This document shows positions 24,078-37,046 of a DNA stretch of 64,000 nucleotides, one piece after another. Location: assembly GCF_031755915.1 (NCBI RefSeq), contig NC_083389.1, forward strand, positions 13,447,001 through 13,511,000, in the 5' to 3' direction. The notes beneath the pieces were generated by a model. The model searched no databases. It was not told where the DNA came from and saw nothing but the letters and a program-made list of their open reading frames with translations. The position numbers were made by a program, and so were the translations under genes. Source of the stretch: Ziziphus jujuba. Lineage: Eukaryota > Streptophyta > Magnoliopsida > Rosales > Rhamnaceae. Each line of letters begins with the position of its first letter. Positions within the stretch are counted from its first letter, which is position 1.

Positions 24078-25222
24078 GTTATATGTGGGATTGCACTATT
24101 GTATGATGACTGACATTTTGTGGAACTTTTGGCAGACATCCTTTTGGTTGTTGGTGCTGTCTTGGTAGGGTATGCTACATGCATCCTTCAGCAGGGATTT
24201 GGGCCCTCTTTCTTCTCAAGGATGGTATACACCTTTGATCCAGTAAAATATGAAAATAGAAATATCACTACCCATGTTCCTTTTATGACAGTCCGGCCAA
24301 AAAAATTCATTCACTTTACTCGAATCTTCCTGGCTGAAAAATGCTTTTTCACTGCAATAAGTCTATAACATGTCACTCTTTTTCTTATCTCCTTAAGTTT
24401 TCAAAAAATATACTGCTTGTAGCAGGTTGCATTAGGGATAGTATGTAATACATACTGAGTGGGGTTTCTACTACAATTCTTTGGTTTTCGTGTTCTTGAA
24501 AGTTTCTTTTACTGGTCTACATGCATACTTGGTTCTTGGTCTAATCCAAAGCATTACTTTTGTACCAGCAGCCGTTTGAGAGTGAAATAAAGGAGCAACC
24601 TAGGAAAGAGGAACCCACTTTCGTTGGGGAAAAGACAAAAGAGGAACCGGGATGGCCATCTTTTGGACAGCTCATTATTGATCTATCTAAGCTTGGTCTT
24701 GAAGCGTTGGTTGGCAGCTTTCTTTTCTTCATTCCATCTCGTTTCAGATCCACTGGTCCCAAGAAAGGCATTACACCATTGAAAGATTCTCTTACGATGC
24801 CCGAAGATGAAGCGGAACCTCCATTAAAGCAAACTCAGAGACAAAGTACTCCTGCTACCCTTTCTCAAACTCGGCAGGCCCATACTCCAAGTGCAAGTGA
24901 AAAATATTCGGAAATGAAGCCTCCAAAAATAAAGTCAAATAGTTTTAAGGATCTGTCTTTATCAAGCAAGCATCGGTCTTCGAAACGACAAGAATATGCA
25001 GAATTCTATGGATCTGGTGAAGTCCCTCCTAGTAGCAGGTCTAAGAGCATGAAAGAAAGAACAAGGCATCGCCAGCGAGAAAAGAGTGGAGAAGTAGTTT
25101 TTGGAGCAGTAGGGGCAGAACCGAAACCTGTTGAGATGAAGCCAGTGAATTATGACAATCCAAAGTTTGATCATTACAATATGAGGAATAGGTATGGACC
25201 GGATGATTCATATCGTTACTGA
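21182..25222 (+). CDS. NHL-repeat-containing single-pass membrane protein
   Basis: Seven exons (21182-21266, 21639-21707, 21827-21994, 22315-22485, 22758-22967, 24136-24224, 24569-25222) give a 481-residue protein of the plant NHL-domain family. A signal peptide (1 to about 25) is followed by a luminal or extracellular NHL beta-propeller region (about 55-225, with repeats such as VSEDGELFAVDSVNSNIVRI, MDDKGNVYVADTLNLAIRKI and VVDRGNAALRQI). A transmembrane helix (ILLVVGAVLVGYATCIL, about 236-252) comes next, then a cytosolic tail rich in Lys, Arg, Ser and Pro ending in NMRNRYGPDDSYRY. NHL propellers usually bind proteins or ligands; the partner is unknown. Intron 5 uses a GC donor (ACAG|GCGAGT), forced by the reading frame. 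Intron 6 ends in CAGCAG, allowing two acceptors three bases apart (24569 or 24572). Confidence 0.92.
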
Positions 25223-27159
25223 TGAAACTGCATCCAGTAACTACAATTTGGCTCCCAGCCAAATGCAATGCGTTTTGCCCAATCTTGAGCTAATATGTAT
25301 CCTATGTTTCTTCTTTGATCTAGTTTTTGCAGTTTGACTATTCCGTATCAAAGGATGTATGCTATAGGGAAAAAATTATAGAAGATGATTAGCTAAAGAT
25401 TGTTTTACTTGAGCCAAAGAAAATGACTATTTTTGGTCTGTGAGCATCAACTACAAAAGATGTGACTGTTCAATGTCTAGGTTAAAGCAAATGCATTTGT
25501 TTTATTAAATTTACTTAGTCATCCATGCATTGTTCCTGCGGGAAAAGCGGTGGCAATCTCTGCATCTATCCTATGTGGGAGGTTATGACTTCAATTCATT
25601 CAATGATATCCAAAAATAAAGTAAAAAGGGAAAAAAACACATCATTCATGTACTTAGATTATAGATTATATTAGCAAGTCAATCATTAAAGCTATGTCAC
25701 TTCGAAAATTTATTTAAGTAAACTATTTGGTCACCCTAGTAGTTAGAGTTGATGATATTAATTAAGCTAAATGATTCATTCTTAAAATTGTAAATTATGA
25801 GCTTTGAGAAATAAATCAAGATGGGAAAAGTAAATTGTTAGACAAAAAGCCTTTTAAGGCATGGTGTTGGCATGTCAAAATCTTCTTTACCACCATGAAA
25901 TTGATGTTCTGGAAAAAAACGATGGATGGTTGAAATGTTCATGTTCAAGTTAGTTAATCCTGGTGCATGTGATAATCACGTGTATCTTGGTCATGATTAA
26001 CGTATCTTTCTCAAACCCTGTCTTGAGGGTTGTATTTGTATAAAATTTCAATATTTATAAAATTGAGCTTAATTTACCTAAAGGGTTCATAGCAATAAAA
26101 TAAATAAATAAACAAGAGGAAGCGTTGCTAAATATTTTTTTACTTGGCTGTTTTATGATTAGTTTTTGCAGATCTACTTGAATTAATCAAATTTTCTTAA
26201 CAAAATACTTCATATAATCATAAACAGTCAATTTTTGGCCCTCTCATAAATGGACATTTGGATTCAATTTTAATATTGTAAAAAATAAATCATAGTACGC
26301 AAAATAAATAATAAAACCAGTTGAATTTGGTTAGCGTTGGAAGAAATTAGACTCACTTTTTTTCTTTTTTTTGGCGAATAGAAATTAGATTCACCTGAGA
26401 AGGTTGAAAGTAAGATAAAGCTTAAAAGACTTTCGTACAAAACGTGGAGCTTTAACTACTATAAAAGCTGATCCAATCCAAATTCCCAACCATACAACAT
26501 TCCAAATAAATAAATATCAGACTTTATCATACAAATCCAGAAAAAAAAAAAAAAAAAAAAGAGCATTTTTTTCACTTTTTTTTGTTTTTTTTTCCTTTTT
26601 TATAAATATCAGAGTTTATCATAGCAATCCAAAAAAGCAAAATTTTTTTTGGTTAGTTAAATATTTTAAATATATATTTTTGATAGATCCAATTATTATA
26701 TTTCTAGTATATATATATATATATATAGATTTAGAATTTGACATATCCAATTCAAGAGTGATCTTATAAACAGTATTGCTAATCCAGTATTGATAAAATA
26801 ATGACTTTTCATACCATTTCAAATTAAATTATAATTAATAAAAATCAAAGTAAAAAAAAAAAAATAAAAAATATCCAAAAGAAACATTTAAGAAAAATAA
26901 GAAGCTACCCACAAACTACGCATGAACAACGAACATGACAGCCAACTACTGCTTCACCATCCACCTCTCTCTCTATTAAAAAAAATAATAATAATAATAT
27001 AAAAAAATAGTATAATTGAGCAATCATTGAAATAAATCTTAACCCAAAAAAAAAAAAAAAAAAAAAAGGAAAAGAACCAAAATGCCTAATTTGGCCTAAT
27101 TTTACCCCTTTTTTTTAATTTTTTCCTCTCACCGGAAAAACCGCAGGGACATTCACCGG
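25223..27159. other. intergenic between the NHL and UBTD-like genes
   Basis: The first few hundred bases should be the NHL 3' UTR. The rest is AT-rich with poly(A) runs (26540-26560, 27043-27068) and an AT microsatellite at about 26708-26728. No gene seen. Confidence 0.55.
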
Positions 27160-27326
27160 AATTTTGTGTTGCCTGCTCCGAGAGTGTGCAAAGGTTTTAT
27201 TTTATTATTATTATTTTTTTTTTTTTTTGACTTGGCGTCTCAGTGAAGCTTCCCTTCAACGTCTTAGGCCCGTCGTTTTGTTTCCTTTCCTTGTAAATTT
27301 TCTTTCTTTTTCAGTTTCTGTTTTTA

Positions 27327-27363
<37 letters not shown>

Positions 27364-27418
27364 TATATAATATATATAATTGCCAGTCCTAATTGCGTTT
27401 GGAGAGAGCAACAAAGTA
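27160..27418 (+). promoter_or_regulatory. 5' leader of the UBTD-like gene with (TC)n(TA)n tract
   Basis: The ATG at 27419 is preceded by a TC dinucleotide run (27327-27343) passing into TA repeats (to about 27380), leaving about 40 nt before the start codon. Pyrimidine dinucleotide stretches are typical of plant core promoters and 5' UTRs. Which part is transcribed cannot be decided from sequence. Confidence 0.5.
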
Positions 27419-30400
27419 ATGGGTTGTGCTGGATCGTCACACGCCAAAGGAGACGGTGAGCTCACTCTTTGATTTTTTTTTTTTTTTTTTTTAATTTGTT
27501 CCGACGGTTCTCCTTCTGTTTGGTGGCTCAGAAAGCTCAGGAAACTTATGCAAGTGAGAAAATAAACCGAAACATTATGATATCTTTTTTCTTTTGCTTA
27601 GTAAAATTATAATCTCAGTTCTACCAAAGCCGAATTAGTGAATTCTTTGCATCTTCGGGATGTTTTTCTCATCATCCAAACAGAGTATTAGGTTTGTCTT
27701 TGTTCAATTTTGTTTTAATTATTAGCTTTCAAATTTGGTGACTAGCTTGCTTAAAATTTGAAAGGTGATTCGTAAGATTTTTTATTCATATATTACGAGA
27801 AAAAAACTTATTTATTATTTTTTTTGGAAATTTCTTCAAAAATCAATGCTCCAGATGAATGTGACAGTGAGTTAGTGACACTGTTTTGGATAACCTTAAC
27901 CTGAGATATTATGAAATTTTGGTTATTGGCTGGATTTGGGCTTTTTAGAAATGTTTTTCAACTTTTCAATCTAAAAATTAAGAAGCCAGTCTCTGTATAA
28001 GTGCTGGTGGTGATATATTCTCGGATGTCTGATTTATGTTAATCTTAATACCAATTCCCATCCGGCTTGGTTTTGAACGACATACATTGCAAAAAGCGTT
28101 AGGTAGGTTGAACTTTTAGATTCCATATTCAAATCAATCTCTCTTTTATTTGTGTGCAGTGGAATACATGCAAGCATTCTTGAGATGCACATTTGTTTTG
28201 CAAACAAAAGCAGAAAGTTAAAAGAGCTATCTTTCATTTTTTGCCTGTTTGGTCTTGTTTGAATAATCCTGGGTTATTACTGAATGAAGATCGTGGTAGT
28301 TGATAATTGGTAGTTATATATAGTTTGGCAAACCGACGAAGAAACATAGAAAGAAGAATAATATAACGAAAAAGCAGTATCTTTGCTTTGTGTACTTGAG
28401 ATTGACATCTTCAATAGTATATTCATATTTCTAAGTTTGTCAGATAAAAGAGTTAATTTTGAAAGTTTATACATCCAGTTTCAATATTTATTTGCTTAAA
28501 CAATTGCTAAAATAACCTGAACTTCTAATAAAACAGGGGCTGTGAAAAGAATCCGGAAGCCAAAACCTTGGAAGCATCCTCAGCCAATAACAAAAAGTCA
28601 GCTATTGCAGATGCGTGATGAGTTCTGGGACACTGCTCCTCACTATGGTGGCAGTAAAGGTAGTACTTCCTCAGATTCTAAGATCCGTAATGTGTGGACA
28701 GTCTTTGTAGTTCATTGAAGATTAGCTTACATGTTAAATGTTATTGACCTAGTATGCTACTTATAATACAAGAGTGTTTTCATGTTTGTGAAGATCATAT
28801 AACTAAACAAATCGAGTTGAAGAAATAGTCTTGAGTGTTGGTCAATTAGATAGCATGCCTAACCATTCAAAAGGATGAGTAGACATAGAAGGATGTTTCC
28901 CAAGACGAATAGCTGTCCACTATACTTTTAGTCTGCATATGCTGATCTGAAATGGTAATAGCCACAGGATAAAATATCTTATTTTCCAACCATAAAGACT
29001 AGATTTTATATGGACAGTGGCTTTGAGCTTGGATATCCTCATGCAAGGTTTCACTTTCCTGGTCAGGAAGGGAACTAGAGGGAAAGGTGGAGTAATTTTG
29101 GTTCAAGTTGAATAGGTGCATTGGAGAATGCTAAAAAACATGGGGTTGAGGTGCGGAGAAATTGGAGAATGGCCTATGGCTTTTGTAGTTTGCTACAGGA
29201 AGTTGACATTTTGAGGTCATGACACAGTAATAATCTACCATCTGTTTTAAGTCTTAATTTGTTACTACCATGAAAAGAGATAATCAGATTGCTTGGCATC
29301 TTGCAGGGTATAAAAGCTGATAGAAATTCTTAGGCTATGTGTTCAGTTCTTTATTGTGAAGCCCTAATTATAACAATATTTGTTGTCATGGACAATGTGA
29401 TGCCATGAGAGGGAGCCTTCAGTCTCAACCACCCCAAATCAGTTTATCAAGTAATTTTTTATTCCAATGGTTAACTATGGAAGTCTGCGTTTCTATTTGG
29501 TTACAGGACATTGCCCGCTAAAATTATAGTGAATGCATTATGAATTAACTGCTCTAGCAGTAACCATACTTTTACAGCCAAACTTATTGAGCATTTCAGA
29601 AGTTTTAGCTGACATGAGAATGTGGTTCTAAAGGATAGAACCAAGTGTCACTAAATGGTTAATTTGAATCATAGGATTTATCACAAATTGAAATCGCATA
29701 CCACATCTCATGCAATGATGGGCTAATATCTTTGCTGATATGGAGTGTTTTGACTTGAGTGAATTGATTAGGCAACAAGAACAGAGATTTTAAATGGAGT
29801 GTTAGTTGTTTTTTTTGGTTTTCATGTTGAGAACTGGCTTATGACTGGTTAGACATACCTAATTGTATGGATTATATTTGTTTAAAAGGGTTTATGCTTC
29901 TTATTACTAAAACGTAAATCAGAGGTTGGTCACACGCTTCCTTTCAGTCGTTGACCTGTATTTTCAATATGTAACCTATATTCGGATACGATTGTTGTTT
30001 GTGCTTGAAAAGATCTTCTTAACACTATGGTGAAGCTGCTTTTGCCTGTGGATGTTGAAATTTATAGTTCTTAGGGCTATAGTTGAGGAACAAGAACCCA
30101 TTTTGCCTTAAGACAATTTACTTTTTAGTTTTTATGCTTACAGGCACACACAATTCATATATATGTACACATACTTACAAATGTGTGTGTGTGTGTGTCT
30201 ACATATTTTCTACATGTTTATTATGTGTCTCTGTGTGCATTGATATCATATTATTGGACGTTGGTTTGTTTTCATGGATGTATATCTTAAATATGATTTC
30301 TGTTTTTGTCGACTCCAGAGATTTGGGATGCATTAAGAGCTGCAGCTGAAGCAGACCTAACCCTTGCACAAGCGATTGTGGAGGGTGCAGGGGTCATTGT

Positions 30401-30745
30401 TCAAAGTAGTGATTTGGCCGTTTGTTATGATGAAAGAGGTGCTTAATCCATTCTTCATTTTCTTTTGAGTAACTATTTGTTCCATAAAAACAGAAGCAGG
30501 TGCACAAAACCCCGCAGACAGGGGAATTTTCTAACGACTGCTTTAGTTTGGTAGTACTTAAGGGATTTTTAGCCGCCAAAAAAAAAAAATGTTCATTGTA
30601 ATGAGAACTTTTTTCCTGTAGATCCTGTTTCCTTTATATTGAAATTCCTGCTAATATTTTCCTAACAAACTTTGTTGCAGGTGCGAAATATGAACTACCA
30701 AAGTATGTTTTAAGTGAGCCGACAAACTTGATTCGGGAGGGTTAG
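27419..30745 (+). CDS. ubiquitin domain-containing protein 1/2 N-terminal domain homologue (UBTD-like)
   Basis: Four exons (27419-27455, 28537-28659, 30319-30438, 30681-30745), all junctions in phase 1, give a 114-residue protein. It starts MGCAGSS, a strong N-myristoylation site (Gly2) with a palmitoylatable Cys3, so membrane attachment is likely. The body (KPKPWKHPQPITKSQLLQMR, EFWDTAPHYGG, EIWDALRAAAEADL, AIVEGAGV and ending KYVLSEPTNLIREG) is the conserved UBTD N-terminal domain. In animal UBTD1/UBTD2 (DC-UbP) this domain binds ubiquitin-pathway enzymes and precedes a ubiquitin-like domain. Here the gene stops after the N-terminal domain and no ubiquitin-like domain follows, as I recall for plant members. 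The function in plants is not established. Two long introns contain nothing recognisable. Confidence 0.9.
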
Positions 30746-32003
30746 TACAGGAGAGGACGGAACAAAATTTGTGCACAAGATTGAATGTAAATCGTGTATA
30801 TTATTCTCTCATTTTCCTTCATATGTTTAATAGAGTTGGTTGCTTTGAAACCTCTCTATTTGCATCCACTTTAACTTTCTTGCTTTAACTTGATTAATTT
30901 CTTTGGTGAATTGAACAAGAATGTAACAACTGTTTGGATCTATTACAAACTCTCTGCTTCATGCTCTCTCCCTCTCCTCATTGGGTGGTTTTACGAATTG
31001 TGCCTTTTGTTAAATTGAACGCGTTTTCTGAATGCCTTAAAAATGAGAATCTAAAACTGAAATTGTAAATTATTATTTTGGCATTATTAACTGTTATCAG
31101 AGCTGTTTAAAAAGATGACTTATCCACGTGAAGTGCAAATAACGTTTTTATTTTTTTTTTAGACATTCATTTGAAAAAGCATCAAATGAAAAGGCACTAG
31201 CATATATTAGCAATAATGATAGAAATAAAATTTCATTGTAATAGCTTCTGTTGAATGTCCAATCTCCATGGCAGGATTATTACCCCCCCAAAAACAAATA
31301 AAACAAAAAGAAAAAAAATAAATAAATAATGCACTATTGCAGGATAATACCCTGGCATGGCATCAAATGTAGCATAGAACACGAATAAATTTTCAAATTC
31401 TTCACGCCAGAGTACTGCATAAAAAAGATTCTTCATGCCGGAAGTTGATTGAGGACAAAAATCCAATAAAAGATACAATGCAGAATATCTTGATGGCCCA
31501 CTACAAATTTAAATATTTGGGTGGAAAGCAACCGAATAGGAGAATTTATTTCATCCACATTTCTATTATAGACTTTCAGATTTTATTTTATTCTTTTTTA
31601 AGTTTTAATAATATGGTATAATTTTTATTTAGATAGTAAATTATAAGTTCCAACAGTCTTTAACCATCGTCAATATAAGGTTCAGTTTATGAATAAGAAA
31701 AAAGAAATTTAGGAATGGGGTTTTTTTGCAAAATTAGAAGTTTTATTACACTACATTGGTAGAAGAAAAATCAGAAAATGGACCTAATAAGAATCTCTGC
31801 ATCAATGCTCACAAAGTTGGTAGAGAGCATCATTAGTATCAAAGCCACCGAATCCTTGTTCGCTTCGATAATTTCCTCAGATAAAATAGCCAAAAAGGGG
31901 TGGAAAATTAAAAAAAAAAAAAAAAAAATCTGTGCGCAAAGAAAAACAGCCTAACATCTGTTTTAAAATATCTCGAATAAGGTCTAAGAAAACAGTGTCA
32001 TTA
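30746..32003. other. intergenic between convergent UBTD-like and ALG2 genes
   Basis: Shared 3' flank of two converging genes, so both 3' UTRs should lie here. AT-rich with a poly(A) run at about 31910-31928. No further coding segment recognised. Confidence 0.6.
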
Positions 32004-35000
32004 TCAGTCTCTCTTGCTCCGAGCAACATCAGCAATGTATTGATTCAAACGCTGACCAAATATCTTTGTAGAGAAGGACTCCGTGACATGCCGCCGAGCT
32101 TCTATACCCATTCTCTCGGCCAATTTTGGGTCTTGAAAGAATTTAGCCATAGCAGAAGAGAACTCTCGTGGAGTAGGGTCACAAAGATATCCTGTTACAC
32201 CATTCTTAATTGTTTCTACTGGGCCACCGCTGATGCATGCAACAACAGGTTTCTGAGCTGCCATTGCTTCCAGAGGAACAATGCCAAAGTGTTCATCCTG
32301 CATCGGTTAAATACTTGCATCAGATTGTTCTTACCATATTTTATCAATTTCAGGAGAAAACCATGATATGTCCGCACCTTTGGTGTGTAGAGAACACATA
32401 GGCATTGAGAGAGAATAGCATTTCTTTCAGATGTTGAACAAGAAGTGATGAAATTGACCCGTTCGGATATTCCTTCCCTCTCTGCTAAACTTTTGAGCTC
32501 CTCCAAATACTCAACATTCTCCCTTAGTCGTTTATCGAAACCACCTGGAACAATGGACATGCATGACGTTTCTAACTTATAAATCTAGAACCATGTACTT
32601 CTACAGATCATGTATCATTCAGAGGTCAAAAGACAATCTATCAGCGTTTAAGCTTCACTGTAATAATCTCCAAATACCAGTAAATCGCTAGCCTGAGACT
32701 CGTACAAATAAAATTTGCTAAAGTAATCCAAATTTAATATTTTGAAAATGTAGTTCTTGAAAGAAAAAAGCATTGATAGAACTAGAGGTGTTTTTTATTT
32801 GTTTTATGGAACCTTCGACAAAATTCATAGAAAAAGAATATACTTGTCCTCCAGTCAAGTTAAATCAGCATCATGTTCCAGGTACCACCTAAATACACGG
32901 TTCTAAAAAGCCCTCATTAAATTTCTTTGGACCTGGTGGCTTATACCCTAGAGTATCTTGAACATTTTACTTGGAAGCAATAATACTTTGTTAAAAGAAA
33001 ATTAGCAGCCCAAAAAACCACGGTGTTTTACATAACAGTTAAACTCCATAATCTAACTAGTTTATTTGATTGCGTTTTAAAGAAGTTACCTGCAATAGTC
33101 AGTGAAGCTTCAGCCAGATTAAGACCCTGGAGAACATCTCCTTCAAGGGTATATAGCATAGAAAACGCTGAAATTGCCAAGTTTATATTCTTTTTCCTTT
33201 CAAAACGGTTGATAGACAAAAACTTCAACCTACAAAAGAGAGAAGAACAAAAATAAGTAAAAAACAAGACATATAATTACTCTCAGGGGGGAAATGAAAT
33301 GGTTATGCATGAAAATTTAAAAACATGGCCAAGAAACAAAAAGGCACCAACAAATATACAGACATGTTCTTTACTTAGAAGAACTAGGTTCATCGAACTG
33401 ATCCACATTGACTGCAGGGTAAAGAACAGCCGGTCGAATTCCTTGTGCATCTAGATGCTTGAATGTACTTGCAAAAGTAGAGGCTGTAAATTTGCTATTG
33501 ACAAGAATCAAATCTGCCATTCCTGCAGTCCTAGGAATCAAATTAATAAGAAATGGAGTCTCTTTATACATAAAGCAAAAGAAGAGATCTGAAACAAGTA
33601 GGACAAAGGATAAGATATGGAACCAGACCAGTTGTCATTTCTTCAATGAAATCTATAGGTTTCCTGTATATCCTCCTCAGAAATGTTGTGTGTTGAGCTA
33701 GTAATAGATCAGGAAAATGACAATAGAACAAAACCTGGATACAAAAATGTTACTTACAAGCTACAAATGTTGCAAACACATTCTGATAAATGAATGTAAA
33801 AATAGGCATAAATACCTTTGCTGACTTTTTAAGTTTCACTAGTGGAATGACAACAGAAACTTGATCTGCTAGTATTACATCGAATGATGACCACATCACC
33901 AGCACACAGAGGGCAACATAAAGGCACCACAGATATGCACACAAAGCATGAAGACGGTAGAAAATATGTCGAGGTAGGAAAGCACCATATACAGTAACTG
34001 GAAAAGTACCTGCAGAAATAATCTCAAATAAAGTATCCCAGCATGAAACATCATTCATAAGAGTTGTGGAAGGTTACTAGTGGGATAACAGATAAAAGAA
34101 AAATGAGACAAAAGATTGCAGAAAAGGTTACAGAACTTAAGCAGGCAGGAAAATAAAATTATCTAAGCTCAACTCAATTTAAAGAATCTACCCTTCATTC
34201 CAATACCCACCTGGAAGAAAAGAAGAAAACAGGACTGGCCATCTTAGGTCTTCCCCAACTCAAGCATACTGAACCATATATTACATCTTTAACAACTCAT
34301 ATCCTCTCTTACTACTTATACTCAAGTTATTTGACCATCCCTTTCCCTTCTTATTTCATCAAGCCGAGTGAACTTATTTTTCTATGCAAATGCATCCTTA
34401 GGTCTTCATACACTTGAACAAGTATCCTTGTTTATGATTGCTTGTATATATAAATATACTGCTAAATGTGCCAATTTTCCATCTTAACATTGACAACCAA
34501 ATTACATTCATTCAATGAAGATGCATTAGTTATACCTTGACTTGAAGCCATTTACAAATAATGAAGGAGAAAGCATCAAGCAGATAATAAGGCTACTTGT
34601 AAAGTGACGTTGGCTCAGTTGATAAATCACTCACATCTACAACTGAAAGGTCATGGGCTCAAGATACTGGAGTAAGGGGGAAAAAATTTTTAATGATCAA
34701 CAAAGATAATAAGACTACTTTCCCCTAATTCCTTTTTCTTTTCAAAAATGACAAAAATAAGACTGTAAAATTAATAGATAAATCGGAATAAAGTTAGGAA
34801 ACAAAAGGCAGCAAAACATACCAGATAGTCTCCTCAAAACATCGCTTTTTGTCATGATGTGAGGTAAAAATATGAACTTTATGCCCATGGGATGCAAGTT
34901 CAACAGCCGCATCAACAATTAATCTCTCAGCTCCACCTAAGCATTACAAGGAAATCATAGCAGAATAATCAAATATGTAACCACAACGAAATCTTGTGCA

Positions 35001-35737
35001 GAAAGAAATTTTTCCATACACTATTACCAAAAAAAAGAAGAAGAAATTCTTCATACATGAAGAAGGTATGGAGGTATAAATTTTTTAATTATCAGAACTA
35101 ACAGAAAATAACATGGGGCCAAAAATATTTATATAGTACAATTTAGTAGCCCATAGCCACAACCCACTTAACAAAATCACAAGATATTTCAATCTATGCC
35201 AAAATGGCATTTCCACAATGCAAACCTAACCTGTAAGAGAATGCGAAAAACAGTTCAGCTACCATCTCCTCGAATACAAGTACCAACTTCCATTACTTCA
35301 ACATTTGAAACTCTTAATCCTATATTACAAACGTCAAAAATTTAAAATTTAAAATTTAAACTTCAAATTTCCATACAACCCAAAAAAATTACAAAACAAG
35401 GTTGACATTTGAAACCCTTCAATTCATTTTTCTCTTAACATACATTTTCTTATTGCCCAAAAGAAAGAAAAGCTTAAGCATAAAGGAGTACATGATTTCA
35501 GTATCGAAATTGTTAAGGGATTCAAAGAGCCGCAAAACGAACTCAAAAGGTCCAAGATTTTTCAACTTATTCACTACTATGAAAAATAACCACAAATTGA
35601 AAATAATAATAAAATCAAACAAATGGGAAACAAAGTATATACGAAAGCAATAAACTAATAAGGAGGAATATATTACCTATACCAAGATCGGGATGAATTA
35701 TAGCGATATTCAACTTTGAGCTCTCTTTCTTAGCCAT
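32004..35737 (-). CDS. ALG2: ALG2 alpha-1,3/1,6-mannosyltransferase (N-glycan precursor assembly), apparent frame break
   Basis: Eight exons: 35737-35677, 34936-34822, 34009-33816, 33734-33629, 33522-33375, 33229-33090, 32544-32378 and 32297-32004. They encode the GT4-family enzyme that adds the second and third mannoses to dolichol-linked Man1GlcNAc2 on the cytosolic ER face. Visible features are the N-terminal [69 protein letters not shown] and the EX7E motif in [13 protein letters not shown]. Seven exon lengths and six junctions fit, but exon 2 leaves two bases (TG) while exon 3 begins GT-ACT and needs one. The sum is 1225 nt, not a multiple of three. The expected full product is about 408 residues. 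Either two bases are missing near 34825, or an unusual splice is used, or the assembly has an error. The chosen ATG is the one opening [10 protein letters not shown]; an upstream in-frame ATG also exists. Confidence 0.88.
34599..34703 (+). mobile_element. tRNA-derived SINE inside ALG2 intron 2, with a 17-bp target duplication
   Basis: A roughly 105-bp unit has an A-box-like TTGGCTCAGTTGATAAATCA (about 34610), a B-box-like GGTCATGGGCTCAAGA (34649-34664) and an A-rich end (GGGGGAAAAAA). The flanks are AGATAATAAGGCTACTT (34582-34598) and the same 17 bases with one change (34704-34720). It reads opposite to ALG2. Its layout resembles the SINE at 18873-18971. Confidence 0.83.
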
Positions 35738-36831
35738 TTTGTTTGAGTTTCTTAATTTCTTTCTAATGTTCTTTCTTCTATCCTCTGCTCTGCAACTCTT
35801 TCCCAAAAGCAATTAACAGAGAGACGAAACACCTACTCGTATCGGGCTTTCACCCGAAATTGTTAGACGAAAACAAACAACATACCGCCATTTTTATTTT
35901 TTATTTTTAGTTGTCAATTTTCACCTTTATTTATTGCTATTATTATTAGTTTTTTTGTCACAATTGTCCTATTTATTCAGAGATCAGTGATAAATTAACT
36001 TTTTTAATACATAACTTGATTAATATGTGATAATTAAATTAATTATGTCTAAATTAATAAAATAATATATGTATATATATATATATATATTGGAAAGTAA
36101 TATTTATCAGCTAACAAAATTCATATCAATTAAAAAAATTATTTTTAAAATTTAATATAAAAATTAATAAAATTAAATATTTTCAATTAAAATTTTATTT
36201 TATAAATTGATTTTTTTATAAATATTTTATAAATTGATATTGATAAATAGTAAAACAATATTTATTTAAAGATACATAACTTTTTTTAATTTTTCCAAAA
36301 ACAGTACAGTTACTTTTTAAAAAATTCAGAAACTTCGCGAGAAAATGAGGCTACAGTCTCAAAGTATCTCATAATTTAATATTAATATTTTTATTAATTT
36401 CAACTTTAAAATATGTACAAATACTTATCATTATTTTGGAAAATATCATTTCCTAACACTGATCATCTGATTTTTTCAATTGATAAAATAAATTGGAAAC
36501 CAAAATATTTTATGCACCGATAAGAATGACCTGAGTAATGGTGGCGCCATATTATTTAGGCGTTTTTCAGGAAGAAGGAGAAGAAGAAAAAACCAAAAAA
36601 AAAAAAAAAAAGGTTGGGGGAGTAGGTTCATTCTCTGATTTTTAAATTCAAACGAATTTTCTAATCATAGACTATCATCCTAGTATCCTACAAAGAAATC
36701 TAACTGTTGTTAAAAAAAAAAAAAAAAGAAAGAAAGAAAAGACTTGTAAATTTCACACTTCCTGATAATTGAGTATAAGATGTTAAACTAGCTCTAACAT
36801 TCTACCAGGCAAAAATGGCCAAAATATTCCT
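35738..36831. other. intergenic upstream of ALG2
   Basis: Should contain the ALG2 5' UTR and promoter (35738 to about 35890 looks least AT-biased). Beyond that the sequence is AT-rich with an AT microsatellite near 36066-36090 and poly(A) runs at 36595-36612 and 36712-36727. No gene seen. Confidence 0.55.
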
Positions 36832-36839
36832 ATATTATG

Positions 36840-37008
36840 TAGGAATGTCAATGTGGTGAGGCGGGGACGGTTTTGAAAATACCATTTCCATCCCCGCAGG
36901 AAATTTGCGATTCCATCCCTACGGTTTTTTTCGTTTCTTTAGATACAGGACGGGGACGGGGATTTTGCGAGGCGAAAATGGAACGAGACGGTTTTCTCCG
37001 TTTTTAAT

Positions 37009-37046
<38 letters not shown>

